From JBHHZM01 sp046758065 (GTDB lineage Bacteria > Pseudomonadota > Alphaproteobacteria > JAAXGF01): a stretch of 39,898 nucleotides of DNA. Positions 15,875-25,105 of this stretch are shown here, piece by piece. The stretch's first letter is position 1. Every line of letters begins with the position of its first letter. The stretch covers positions 1 to 39,898 of the forward strand of contig JBHHZM010000012.1 of the NCBI GenBank assembly GCA_046758065.1. The letters are read 5' to 3'. The position numbers and the translations under genes are program-made. Below the pieces are notes generated by a model. That model had not been told where the DNA came from and searched no databases. It was given only the letters and a program-made list of their open reading frames with translations.

Positions 15875-17137
15875 CTAGCCGAGTTTCATGTTGTCGATGC
15901 CGACCAGCCGGTTGTAGAGCCAGTACAGGATCAGCACGCCGGCGAGCAGCAAGCCGCCGAGCGCCGCGGCCAGCCCCCAGTTGAGCGACGACTGCATGTG
16001 GTAGGCGATGAAATTGCTGATGAGCTGGCCCGTGCGTCCGCCGACCAGCGCCGGGGTGATGTAATAGCCGATGGAAAGGATGAAGACGAGAAGTGAGCCG
16101 GCGCCGATTCCCGGTACGCTTTGCGGGAAATAGATCCGCCAGAACGCCAGCGCCGGATTGGCGCCGAGCGACTGCGCCGCACGCACGTAATTCGGCGAGA
16201 TCGTCTTCATCACGCTGTAAAGCGGCAACACCATGAATGGCAGCAGAATATGGGTCATCGCCACGATCGTGCCGGTCATGTTGTAGATCATCTGCATCCG
16301 GTTCTCTTCGCCGATCAGTCCGATCCAGACCAGAAGGTCGTTGATCACCCCCTGGGTCTGCAACAGCACGATCCACGAGGTGGTGCGCACCAGAAGCGAG
16401 GTCCAGAACGGCAACAGCACCATGATCATCAACAGATTGCTGACGCGCACCGGCAGGGTCGCCATCAGATAGGCGATCGGATAACCGAGAACGAGACACA
16501 GCACGGTAATGAGCAGGCTCACCCAAAGAGTGCGAATGAAAAGCGTGACGTAAATCTGCTTCTGTTCGGGTTGGGCGGCGATGCTGCCGTCGGCGCCGTA
16601 GTGCATGTCGAGCGCCGCAAGATAGAACGACAGGGTATAGCGCGCCCCGGTGCGCTTGATGGTCGCCCAGGTCGCGGTCTTTCCCCAGCGCTTGTCGATC
16701 TTGATCAGCGCGTCGGTATAGGGTCCGCCTTTGAGCTTGGCCGCCTTGCGCGCGGACTTGGTTAGGAGGCTGCGCATGCCGCTGATTTCATAGTTCAGGC
16801 GGTTGGCGACCTTGCCGAGATTCTTGTCCTTCTTGCGCTGGACCAGTTCCTTGGCCAGCGCGGCGAAGGCTTCTTCGCCGGGAAGTCCCGTCATGTCCCA
16901 TTTGTCGAGCGCGGCGAGAGTGTTCGGGATGTACCTCGCCAGCGCCGGGTTATCGACGCTGCGGAACGTCATGTCGGCGATAGGAAAAACGAAAGTAATC
17001 AGGATGAACAGCAGCAGCGGCAACACCAGGCCGAACGCCTTCACGCGGTTGAGGCGCGTCGTGCGCCGCAACTTGTCCTTCAGCGGAACCCCGTCCGCCG
17101 TCGTTATGGCTGCCTGGTTAACGGTGATATCCGCCAT
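15875..17137 (-). CDS. ABC transporter permease, PotB-like, with large periplasmic insertion
   Basis: A 420-residue permease, over 100 residues longer than a typical PotB. The first helix is about residues 33-55 (FGLVLPLLLFILITFVFPIA). Residues about 60-195 form a charged, Lys-rich, helix-prone insertion before helix 2 (TLFIRTLWVSLLITVLCLVL). The remainder is a normal permease core with FWTSLLVRTTSWIVLLQTQG and the EAA loop YVRAAQSLGANPALAFWRIY. The inserted loop should be periplasmic and may contact the binding protein. A short GAGTGGG precedes the ATG. A perfect 10-bp hairpin lies between this gene and the upstream binding-protein gene. Confidence 0.9.
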   Translation of the reverse strand: MADITVNQAAITTADGVPLKDKLRRTTRLNRVKAFGLVLPLLLFILITFVFPIADMTFRSVDNPALARYIPNTLAALDKWDMTGLPGEEAFAALAKELVQRKKDKNLGKVANRLNYEISGMRSLLTKSARKAAKLKGGPYTDALIKIDKRWGKTATWATIKRTGARYTLSFYLAALDMHYGADGSIAAQPEQKQIYVTLFIRTLWVSLLITVLCLVLGYPIAYLMATLPVRVSNLLMIMVLLPFWTSLLVRTTSWIVLLQTQGVINDLLVWIGLIGEENRMQMIYNMTGTIVAMTHILLPFMVLPLYSVMKTISPNYVRAAQSLGANPALAFWRIYFPQSVPGIGAGSLLVFILSIGYYITPALVGGRTGQLISNFIAYHMQSSLNWGLAAALGGLLLAGVLILYWLYNRLVGIDNMKLG

Positions 17138-17188
17138 GACCCACTCGCCGCGGGACGCTTGTTGAATTCTTCAGCCGGCGATCCGATC

Positions 17189-17211
17189 GGGGGCGGGCGA
17201 GGCCCGCCCCC
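17189..17211 (-). promoter_or_regulatory. Perfect 10-bp stem-loop between binding-protein and permease genes
   Basis: Positions 17189-17198 (GGGGGCGGGC) pair perfectly with 17202-17211 (GCCCGCCCCC) around a 3-nt loop. On the minus-strand transcript no U-run follows, so an intrinsic terminator is unlikely. Hairpins at this place in ABC operons commonly protect the binding-protein message from 3' decay and allow it to be expressed above the permeases; that role is inferred here. Confidence 0.6.
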
Positions 17212-17226
17212 AAGATCGAACCCGGG

Positions 17227-18306
17227 TTATTTCGCCAGCCAGGCGGCGAACCGCTCGTTCAACTCGTCCTGGTGGTCGGCCCACCATTCGAAGTCGTTCT
17301 GGAGGGCGTTCTTGAAGTTGTCCGGCGCCGTCGGCATCTGCGGCATCATTTCGGGCGCGATCAGCGGCACCGAGGATTTGCGGACCGGACCGTAGGAAAT
17401 ATACTTGGTCTGGTCGGCGAGGCGCTGCGTGTCGGTCGAGTACTTGACGAACTCGAGCGTCTGCTTGAGACGCGGCGTGCCCTTGACGATGCCCCAGAGG
17501 TCGATATCCCAGACCTGGCCGTCCCAGATGATCTTGAACGGCTTCTTCTCCTTGACGATGGCGTTGAACAGCCGGCCGTTGTACGCCGAGGCCATCACGA
17601 CTTCGCCGTCGGCGAGCATCTGCGGCGGCTGGGCGCCGGCCTCCCACCACAGAAGGTCATCCTTGATGGTGTCGAGCTTGGCGAAGGCGCGGTCGACGCC
17701 TTCAGGGGTCGACAGCACTTCGTAGACCTTGTCGGCGGGAACGCCGTCGGCCATCAACGCCCACTCGATGTTGACGCGCGGGGTCTTGCGCAGGGCGCGC
17801 TTGCCGGGGAAGGTCTTGGTGTCGAAGAAGTCGGCGATCTTGGACGGCTTCTTGCCGGGGAACTTCGACGAATCATAGGCGAACACGGTCGACCAAACGA
17901 TCTCGCCGACGCCGCATTCGTGAAGCGTGCCCTTGATGAAATCCTCGGTCGCCGGGGTGCCGTCAGGCGCCGGCGGCAGGCTCGAAAGGTCGATCGACTC
18001 GAGCAGGCCCTCGTCGCAGCCACGCACGACGTCGGACATTTCAAGGTCGACGACGTCCCAGGTGATGTTGCCCGCTTCAACCTGGGCGCGGACCTGGGCG
18101 AGGCCGCCGTTGTAGTCTTCCGAGTTGACGACGATACCGGTCTTCTTGGTGAACGGCTTGTGATAGGCCTCGATCTGGCTCTTCGTGTAGGCGCCGCCCC
18201 ACGACACCGCGGTGATCGACTCGGCCGACGCCGGCGTCGCCGTCGCCAGGCCGAACGCGGCGGCCCCCATCACCGCCAAAGCGGATCCCTTCATCAGAGA
18301 TTTCAT
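17227..18306 (-). CDS. ABC transporter substrate-binding protein, PotD-like (second system)
   Basis: A 359-residue periplasmic binding protein with a Sec signal peptide (MKSLMKGSALAVMGAAAFGL, cleavage near ATPASA-ES). The mature part opens ITAVSWGGAYTKSQIEAY and contains WDVVDLEMSDVVRG and GRLFNAIVKEK, as in COG0687-type polyamine/opine binding proteins. Unlike the two binding proteins of the first system it has no twin-arginine motif. The ATG at 18306 is supported by a strong GGGAGACAGGAG ribosome-binding site. The cistron lies between two stem-loops, at 18328-18344 and 17189-17211. Paired Cys residues at GCDEG and HECGVG could form a disulfide. The ligand is not determined. Confidence 0.9.
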   Translation of the reverse strand: MKSLMKGSALAVMGAAAFGLATATPASAESITAVSWGGAYTKSQIEAYHKPFTKKTGIVVNSEDYNGGLAQVRAQVEAGNITWDVVDLEMSDVVRGCDEGLLESIDLSSLPPAPDGTPATEDFIKGTLHECGVGEIVWSTVFAYDSSKFPGKKPSKIADFFDTKTFPGKRALRKTPRVNIEWALMADGVPADKVYEVLSTPEGVDRAFAKLDTIKDDLLWWEAGAQPPQMLADGEVVMASAYNGRLFNAIVKEKKPFKIIWDGQVWDIDLWGIVKGTPRLKQTLEFVKYSTDTQRLADQTKYISYGPVRKSSVPLIAPEMMPQMPTAPDNFKNALQNDFEWWADHQDELNERFAAWLAK

Positions 18307-18327
18307 TACTCCTGTCTCCCTATGTTG

Positions 18328-18344
18328 CGCCGGCGTGCCCGGCG
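18328..18344 (-). promoter_or_regulatory. Stem-loop upstream of the second-system binding-protein gene
   Basis: CGCCGG (18328-18333) pairs with CCGGCG (18339-18344) over a 5-nt loop, 22 nt ahead of the binding-protein start on the minus-strand message. It has no U-run. Together with the hairpin after the gene it brackets the binding-protein cistron and could mark an RNA-processing boundary. Confidence 0.4.
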
Positions 18345-18422
18345 ATGTTCGAACTCCCTGGTTCATCCATGACGCGACAGCGCCAGGGCTGCAACGTCGC
18401 TTCGCCGGAACCCGACCCCGGG

Positions 18423-19510
<1,088 letters not shown>

Positions 19511-19514
<4 letters not shown>

Positions 19515-19522
19515 TTATACAT
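19511..19522 (-). CDS. Possible leader minicistron (MYK) coupled to the ATPase gene
   Basis: On the minus strand ATG at 19522 opens a three-codon frame (Met-Tyr-Lys-stop) whose TGA overlaps the ATPase ATG as ATGA. An AGGG lies 6 nt before this ATG but 14 nt before the ATPase ATG. An in-frame ATG six bases earlier would give MTMYK. This could be a coupling leader; it may also be chance. Confidence 0.3.
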
Positions 19523-19552
19523 GGTCATCCCTGTTGCGTCCTTAGTGTATTT

Positions 19553-19570
19553 CCGGCCTTTTCCGGCCGG
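19553..19570 (-). promoter_or_regulatory. Stem-loop in the leader of the second transporter operon
   Basis: CCGGCC at 19553-19558 pairs with GGCCGG at 19565-19570 over a 6-nt loop, about 40 nt before the ATPase start on the minus-strand message. No U-run follows, so it is not a normal terminator. The 251-bp region 19515-19765 should also hold the promoter of this operon; no convincing -35/-10 pair was found. Confidence 0.35.
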
Positions 19571-19765
19571 TTCGAATTCTGTTCCGGCTTGCGGCGGTCT
19601 TTCGGCGCCACCGAAGCCATGAAACCTATATGCCTTACCTCCCGGTGCAAACGCAACGGTATTTTCAGACAATCTGCGGAGCACAGGCTGTCACAATTCC
19701 TCTGACGAAGCCACACGGCGGTGCCCGCGCCCGCCAAAGATTCTCCGCTCTTGGGTGCGTCCGCT

Positions 19766-20554
19766 TCAGCTCCCGACGATCGCCTGCCAGTAGCGTCGGT
19801 TGAGATTCAACATGCGTTCATCGTGCTTCACTTCAAGACAGCGGCGCAGGCTGAAGTAATGGCCCGCGGCGACGCGGGCGCGGCAGGTCTCGTAGATGCC
19901 GGTCGCTTGCGTCACGGCTTCGGCGCCGGCGGTGGACTGCGCGAGCCGCTCGCGCCACAGCCGTTCGGCCCGCGCGACGCCAACCCGCCCGGCCTCGGGC
20001 AGGTCGTTGATCAGGGCGTTGGTGAGACGTGCGGCGTCGGCCTCGGCGCCGGCGTTGTCGACGATGGCTTCGCCGAGCTTGCGCAACGGGCCGCTCGCCG
20101 TCGCGACCTCCTCATCGCTCTGCGGGTCCGGATCGCCGGCCACGGCGACGGGAACGAGCGAGACCCGGGGGCCGACCTCGACCGCCGCGCGCACCGCGCC
20201 GAGCGCCGCAAGCGTCTGCTTCGACAGGCTGATCCTGACCGCCGAGAAACTGCGTGCGCTGACGATCGTGAGATGATCGGCCCCGGAAAGTCGCCGGGTC
20301 TTGCCGTCGGCGGCGATGGCAAGCAGCGTGAAGTCCTCGCCGAGCACGCGATACCGCGCGCCGGGGTCGGGAACACCGCGCGTCTGCTGCAGGCAAAAGG
20401 CGCTGAACTCGGCGGCGCATTCGCCGGCGAGGCAGGGCAGCGGCACCGCCGCGTTGGTCGCCATGAGCCCCAGGGCCTGAGGTGCGGCGTGCGCCACACT
20501 GAGCGGTGCGACCAAAACCGCGGCGACGAACAACGACAACAAACGGGCACGCAT
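19766..20554 (-). CDS. Exported protein of unknown function
   Basis: A 262-residue protein with a clear Sec signal peptide (RARLLSLFVAAVLVAPLSV, cleavage near AHA-AP). The mature N-terminal part has three close Cys residues (PCLAGECAAEFSAFC), which could form a disulfide. The rest is Ala/Arg-rich and largely helical. The ATG at 20554 is preferred to 20569 because a GGGAGG ribosome-binding site lies 7 nt before it and overlaps the upstream candidate. It sits between a class III aminotransferase and the second ABC operon on the same strand, 104 bp after the former and 251 bp before the latter. No family was recognised; a periplasmic location is the only safe statement. Confidence 0.75.
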   Translation of the reverse strand: MRARLLSLFVAAVLVAPLSVAHAAPQALGLMATNAAVPLPCLAGECAAEFSAFCLQQTRGVPDPGARYRVLGEDFTLLAIAADGKTRRLSGADHLTIVSARSFSAVRISLSKQTLAALGAVRAAVEVGPRVSLVPVAVAGDPDPQSDEEVATASGPLRKLGEAIVDNAGAEADAARLTNALINDLPEAGRVGVARAERLWRERLAQSTAGAEAVTQATGIYETCRARVAAGHYFSLRRCLEVKHDERMLNLNRRYWQAIVGS

Positions 20555-20658
20555 GGCAGGGCCTCCCATATCGCCTGACCCAGAATTTCATTTCCGAGCG
20601 CGGCGGTCAACCATGAACGCCCGCCCGACCGCCGACCAAGATCGCCGGCGGGCCGCGC

Positions 20659-22047
20659 CTACGCCGCCTCGCCGCTTTTCGCGAGCCCGTCGAGCGTATC
20701 GTCGAGCGCCTTCGACAGACGGTCGAACAGGTCGTCGATTTCGTCCTCGGTGATGATCAGCGGCGGGCATATGGCGACCGCGTCGCCGGCCAGGGCGCGC
20801 ACCAGAAGGCCGTGATCCGTCGCTCGGGCCATGCAGGCCGCGCCGACCTTGAGCGCAGGATCGAACAGTTCCTTCGAGGCCTTGTCCTTGGCGATCTGTA
20901 GCGCGCCGATGAGGCCGACCCCGCGCGTTTCGCCGACCAGCGGGTGATCGCCGAGCGCCTTCAGCCGCGCCTGCATCCGGGGCGCCACCTTGCGCACGTG
21001 GCCGACGATGTCGCGCTCCTCGTAGATCTTGAGCGTCTCGAGCGCAACTGCCGCGCACACCGGGTGCCCGGTATAGGTATAGCCCGTGCCGAAGACTCCC
21101 AGCCGGCCGCTTTGGTCGCGGATCGCCTGGTAGATCTCGTCGGAGATCATCGCGGCACCGATCGGCAGATACGACGAGGACAGCGCCTTGGCCACCGAGA
21201 TCATGTCGGGTTTCAGATCGTAGGTCTGGCAGCCGAACATGTTGCCCGTGCGTCCGAAGCCGCAGATCACCTCGTCGGCGATGAAAAGCACGTCATGACG
21301 GTGCAGCACCTCCTGAATCTTTTCGAAATAGGTCGCCGGCGGCAGGATGACGCCGCCCGCGCCCTGCACCGGTTCGGCGATGAACGCGGCGACCGTCTCC
21401 GGGCCCTCGTCGAGGATCAGCTTATCGAGGTTTTCCGCCATGCGCGTGGCGAACGCTTCCTCGCTCTCGCCGTCTTCGCCGTAGCGCCAGTAGTGGGGGC
21501 AATCGGTATGAAGGATGTTGGCGATCGGAAGATCGAACCCGTCCTGCACGTAAGCCATGCCGGTGAGGCTCGCGGTGGCGACCGTGACCCCGTGATAGCC
21601 CTGACGCCGGGAGATGATCTTCTTCTTCTCCGGCCGGCCCCGGGCGTTGTTGTAGTACCAGACTATCTTGATCTGGGTGTCGTTGGTCTCGGAGCCCGAA
21701 TTGGTGAAGAACACCTTCGACATCGGCACCGGCGCCATTTCGATCAGGCGCTCGGCGAGCTCGATCACCGGCGGCGTCGTCTTGTGGGCGAAGCCGTGAT
21801 AGTAGGGCAGGGTGCTGAGCTGGCGTGTCGCGGCGTCGACGAGGCGCTGCTCGCTGAAGCCGAGCGAGGCGCACCAGAGACCCGCGAGACCCTCGAGGTA
21901 TTTGTTGCCGGCGTCGTCGATGACGTAGACGCCCTCGCCCCGGGTCAGGATGTGCGGACCCTGTTTCTCGTGCTGGGCAAGATTGGTGTAGGGATGCAGA
22001 TGGTATGCGATATCCCTGCTGTGCGGGGAATTGGCCCGAGTGTTCAT
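20659..22047 (-). CDS. Class III omega-aminotransferase (second copy)
   Basis: A 462-residue PLP-dependent aminotransferase paralogous to the one at the head of the spu-like operon. Visible sites are the NSGSETND phosphate loop (residues 116-123), GYHGVTVAT, the pyridine-N Asp258 in IADEVICGFGRTG and the Schiff-base Lys287 in SVAKALSSSYLPI. Relatives use pyruvate as amino acceptor and omega-amines such as putrescine, beta-alanine or taurine as donors. ATG 22047 is chosen over 22059 because GAGGAAA lies at proper spacing before it. It is read in the same direction as the second ABC operon, mirroring the aminotransferase-transporter pairing of the first. The substrate is not determined. Confidence 0.9.
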   Translation of the reverse strand: MNTRANSPHSRDIAYHLHPYTNLAQHEKQGPHILTRGEGVYVIDDAGNKYLEGLAGLWCASLGFSEQRLVDAATRQLSTLPYYHGFAHKTTPPVIELAERLIEMAPVPMSKVFFTNSGSETNDTQIKIVWYYNNARGRPEKKKIISRRQGYHGVTVATASLTGMAYVQDGFDLPIANILHTDCPHYWRYGEDGESEEAFATRMAENLDKLILDEGPETVAAFIAEPVQGAGGVILPPATYFEKIQEVLHRHDVLFIADEVICGFGRTGNMFGCQTYDLKPDMISVAKALSSSYLPIGAAMISDEIYQAIRDQSGRLGVFGTGYTYTGHPVCAAVALETLKIYEERDIVGHVRKVAPRMQARLKALGDHPLVGETRGVGLIGALQIAKDKASKELFDPALKVGAACMARATDHGLLVRALAGDAVAICPPLIITEDEIDDLFDRLSKALDDTLDGLAKSGEAA

Positions 22048-22114
22048 GGCTTTCCTCATTCCGACGGTCGTTAAGGCGTCGCGAGCCCCGCCCTCCTTGG
22101 CCCGGTCGCGCGAG

Positions 22115-22133
22115 ATGTCGTTTGGCTAGACAT
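22115..22133. promoter_or_regulatory. Inverted repeat, candidate operator upstream of the second aminotransferase
   Basis: ATGTC (22115-22119) and GACAT (22129-22133) form a dyad with a 9-bp centre, about 70 bp before the aminotransferase start. A second, offset dyad (GTCGT 22117-22121, ACGAC 22134-22138) overlaps it. The 286-bp divergent region 22048-22333 shows nothing else clear apart from the AAAGGAGG ribosome-binding site of the plus-strand gene. Confidence 0.27.
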
Positions 22134-22333
22134 ACGACCCGAAAGGGGGTGAATGCAACGCCGATGTCGCGGCCCGCAATCACGCCCGGGAACGATCGAC
22201 TTTCTCGACGGTTCGGGTCGCCGGCCCGCGCCGCCGCGAGCTTGGCGAGAAATCGGGATTACCTCCCCCGTCTTGCCAAACGGCGGCGTCCGTGGCATGG
22301 CCGCAATACGGAACCCTTGAAAGGAGGCGCGTC

Positions 22334-22981
22334 ATGCACAGGCCGCAATCGGTTGCAGAGCTCACCGAGCTCGGGCGGGTCCGGCTCTCCGAGCACTTCT
22401 TCATGCGCGACATGCTTTACAGCGAGGTCGCCAATTTCCACGGGCTGCCGAACGTGCCCGAGGATCCCGACCTCGCCATCGCCGCCGGCGAAAACCTGTG
22501 CCGGCTCGTGCTCGACCCGCTGCACCGCGCCTTCGGGGGCATTGCGGTGCGCAGCGCCTACCGCTCGCCCACGGTCAACGCTTTCTGCCACCGGCGTTAT
22601 TCCGGGAGTGACGCCTACTATTATTGCTCGGACAACGAATACAACGCCGCGCGGCATATCTGGGACCGGCGCGATGCCGACGGCTGCATGGGCGCCACCG
22701 CCAGCGTCGTCGTGCCCTGGTATCTCGATCGCTACGAGAAAACCGGCGACTTCCAGCCGCTCGCGTGGTGGATCCGCGATCACGTCGAGGCCTATGCCGA
22801 GCTGATCTTCTTTCCCTGGCTCTGCGCCTTCAACATCCGCTGGTACGAGGGCCCCTCCGACCGGGCGATCTACCGGGACACCCCCGATCAGGAGGATGCC
22901 GAACTGATGACGAAGCGTGGCATGCCGGGGTTCGACGGCAGCCACGCGGACCGCTATTCCGGTTTCCCCGAACTCGACTGA
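22334..22981 (+). CDS. Peptidase M15-like protein, probably degenerate
   Basis: A 215-residue protein with an AAAGGAGG ribosome-binding site 7 nt before the ATG. The N-terminal half resembles M15-type D-Ala-D-Ala carboxypeptidase-like domains: LSEHFFMRDMLYSE, NLCRLVLDPLHRAFGG and the RSAYRSPTVNAF motif. The usual SxHxxGxAxD zinc motif is not evident; at the equivalent place is ARHIWDRRDADGCMGA, which keeps a His and Asp residues at altered spacing. The C-terminal part (FNIRWYEGPSDRAIY) lacks a recognisable HxD/HIH ligand set. No signal peptide is seen. It may be a repurposed, non-peptidase member. Neighbours do not suggest a role. Confidence 0.6.
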   Translation: MHRPQSVAELTELGRVRLSEHFFMRDMLYSEVANFHGLPNVPEDPDLAIAAGENLCRLVLDPLHRAFGGIAVRSAYRSPTVNAFCHRRYSGSDAYYYCSDNEYNAARHIWDRRDADGCMGATASVVVPWYLDRYEKTGDFQPLAWWIRDHVEAYAELIFFPWLCAFNIRWYEGPSDRAIYRDTPDQEDAELMTKRGMPGFDGSHADRYSGFPELD

Positions 22982-23055
22982 TTTCGTTTGCCGCGCCGCC
23001 GGGTGTCGGCACACACTCGCAAGCAGCGAACGGCCATTCAACGGAGGAGGCGTAT

Positions 23056-24108
23056 ATGCGCGCGGCGGTGATGGAAGGCGTGAGGCAGCCCCTCGTCGTA
23101 AGGGACATGTCCGACCCCGAGGTCGCGCCCGACGGCGCCGTGGTGCGGGTCGAGGCCAACGGCATCTGCCGCAGCGACTGGCACGGCTGGGTCGGCGACT
23201 GGGACTGGCTGGGCCTCCGCTTCGAGTTTCCGCACGTGCTCGGCCACGAGTTCAGCGGCGTTATCGAGGAGGTCGGCCGCGAGGTTCGTGCGTTCAAATC
23301 CGGCGACCGGGTCATCGTGCCGTTCAGCCAGGGCGAAGGGAGTTGCGAGTTCTGCCGCCAGGGCTTCCAGAACCTGTGCGAGCGGCCCATCGCCCCGGGG
23401 TTCGAGTACTGGGGCGGCTTCGGGCGCTACGTCGCGGTGCCCCATGCCGACGTCAATCTGGTGGTCCTGCCCGAGGCGATCGGCTTCGTCGAGGCGGCCA
23501 GTTTGGGCTGCCGTTACATGACCTCGTTCCACGGCCTGGTCGACCAGGGGCGCGTCGCCGCCGGCGAATGGGTGGCGGTCCACGGCTGCGGCGGGATCGG
23601 GCTCTCGGCGGTGCAGATCGCCACGGCGCTGGGCGCCAACGTCATCGGCGTCGACATCGACCCCGAGAAGCTCGAGAAGGCGAAGGCGCTCGGCGCCGTC
23701 GCCACGGTTCACGCCGGCAACGCCGATCCGGCCAAGGCGATCCGCGCACTGACCAAGGGCGGTGCGCAGGTCTCGGTCGACGCCCTCGGCATCGCCGAGA
23801 CCTGCCGCAACTCGGTGCGCTCGCTGCGCCGGCGCGGCCGCCACGTGCAGATCGGCATGACCAGTTCCGCCGAGCGCGGCGACGTGGCGCTGCCGATCGA
23901 TCTGATCGTCGGCAAGGAGCTCGTGGTCACCGGCTCGCACGGCATGCACGTGCCGCGCTACGCCGCACTGCTCGCCATGATCGAGGCCGGCAAGCTGAGG
24001 CCCGCCGAACTGGTCAGCCGCACCGTTCCGCTCGAGGAGGCCGGCGCCGTACTCGCCGCGATGGACGAGTTCGCCACCCTCGGCATCACCGTCATCGACC
24101 GCTACTGA
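23056..24108 (+). CDS. Zinc-dependent alcohol dehydrogenase (MDR superfamily)
   Basis: A 350-residue medium-chain dehydrogenase. Catalytic zinc ligands are Cys38 (NGICRSDWHGW), His64-Glu65 (GHEFSG) and probably Cys152. The NAD-binding motif is HGCGGIGLSAVQIA, followed by VDIDPEKLEKAKALGA, whose acidic Asp favours NAD(H). The structural-zinc lobe shows Cys97, Cys100 and Cys108 (SCEFCRQGFQNLC); the usual fourth Cys just before them is missing, so the structural zinc may be absent or differently held. GGAGGAGG precedes the ATG. The gene is convergent with the DMT transporter gene of the demethylation region. Substrate unknown. Confidence 0.9.
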   Translation: MRAAVMEGVRQPLVVRDMSDPEVAPDGAVVRVEANGICRSDWHGWVGDWDWLGLRFEFPHVLGHEFSGVIEEVGREVRAFKSGDRVIVPFSQGEGSCEFCRQGFQNLCERPIAPGFEYWGGFGRYVAVPHADVNLVVLPEAIGFVEAASLGCRYMTSFHGLVDQGRVAAGEWVAVHGCGGIGLSAVQIATALGANVIGVDIDPEKLEKAKALGAVATVHAGNADPAKAIRALTKGGAQVSVDALGIAETCRNSVRSLRRRGRHVQIGMTSSAERGDVALPIDLIVGKELVVTGSHGMHVPRYAALLAMIEAGKLRPAELVSRTVPLEEAGAVLAAMDEFATLGITVIDRY

Positions 24109-24145
24109 ACGGGGCGGTGGCGGAAGGGGGTCACCCGGTTCGCTC

Positions 24146-25096
24146 TCACACGGCGCCGATCGGCGGCGACTTGCGGCGCATGCCCGAGAGCGCCTGGCCG
24201 GTGATCGCCGAAAACACGATGGCCCCGCCGACGAGGGTGAGCGCGCTCGGCGCCTCGCCGACGCCGATCCAGACGAGCAGGGGGCCGAGCACCACCTCGG
24301 TGAGTGAGAGCAGCGCAAGTTCGGCCGCCGGGACGTGGCGCGAGCCGGCGACGAACAGGCTGAGCCCGACGCCGAGCTCGAACACGCCCATGGCGGCGCA
24401 CAGCGCGAGGTCATGCAACGACATAACGACGCCTTCGGCGAGCAGGCCCGCGACGATCGTGGTGAAAACCCCGGCGAGGCAAACGGTAGGCAGCATGTCG
24501 GCATCGCGGCCGCGGCGCAGCGCCACGGCGAATACGGCGAAGCCGAGGACGGCGGCGAGCGCCGCGAGGTTGCCGAACAGCGCCCCGGCGCGCATTCCGT
24601 CGACGACCATGACGGTGACCCCGGCGAGCGCCACGGTCATGGCGATCCAGGTCGCCCGGCGCACGCTTTCGCCGAGCATGAGCCGACCGAGAAGCGCGGT
24701 GACGAACGGCGAGGCGGCGAGAATGAAAACGGCGTTGGCGACCGTGGTGTGATTAAGCGAGAAGACGAAGCCGGTAAAGCCGATTCCCAGCCCGAGCCCG
24801 CCGATGACGCCCGCCGCACCGACCTTGCGGAACTCGTCCACGACACGGCCGCGGTGGCGGACGGTCAGCACGCAGACCAGGGTGACTGCCAAAGTAAGCG
24901 AGCGGACGGTGAGAATCTGCCATTCGCTCGCCGCTTCGATGTTGCGGATCAAAAGGCCCGCGAGGCTCCAGAAGCAGCCGGCGAGCATGACCAGCACGAC
25001 ACCGCGCAGATAGCGCGGATCGCGCCGGGCGAAAGCGACCGCCGGCGCTTCACCGTCCGCGGGCCCCGGTGGAAGCAGTGCCGGCGTCCCGTTCAC
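24146..25096 (-). CDS. DMT superfamily transporter (EamA-type)
   Basis: A 316-residue membrane protein with about ten predicted helices in two homologous halves (first half from VVLVMLAGCFWSLAGLLIRN; second half from AALAAVLGFAVFAVALRRG), as in EamA/DMT transporters. The conserved end of each half is visible (SPFVTALLGRLMLGESV and LTEVVLGPLLVWIGVGE). The GTG start at 25096 lies 9 bp after the stop of the MttB-family gene, so the two are almost certainly one transcript. That suggests it moves the substrate or demethylated product of the methyltransferase, but direction and ligand are unknown. Confidence 0.88.
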   Translation of the reverse strand: MNGTPALLPPGPADGEAPAVAFARRDPRYLRGVVLVMLAGCFWSLAGLLIRNIEAASEWQILTVRSLTLAVTLVCVLTVRHRGRVVDEFRKVGAAGVIGGLGLGIGFTGFVFSLNHTTVANAVFILAASPFVTALLGRLMLGESVRRATWIAMTVALAGVTVMVVDGMRAGALFGNLAALAAVLGFAVFAVALRRGRDADMLPTVCLAGVFTTIVAGLLAEGVVMSLHDLALCAAMGVFELGVGLSLFVAGSRHVPAAELALLSLTEVVLGPLLVWIGVGEAPSALTLVGGAIVFSAITGQALSGMRRKSPPIGAV

Positions 25097-25105
25097 GCGC
25101 CGGCC

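Noticed and set aside
19525..19737. Possible 70-residue gene on the minus strand upstream of the second ATPase
   Set aside because: No ribosome-binding site or family match; it fills the leader region that should carry the operon promoter.
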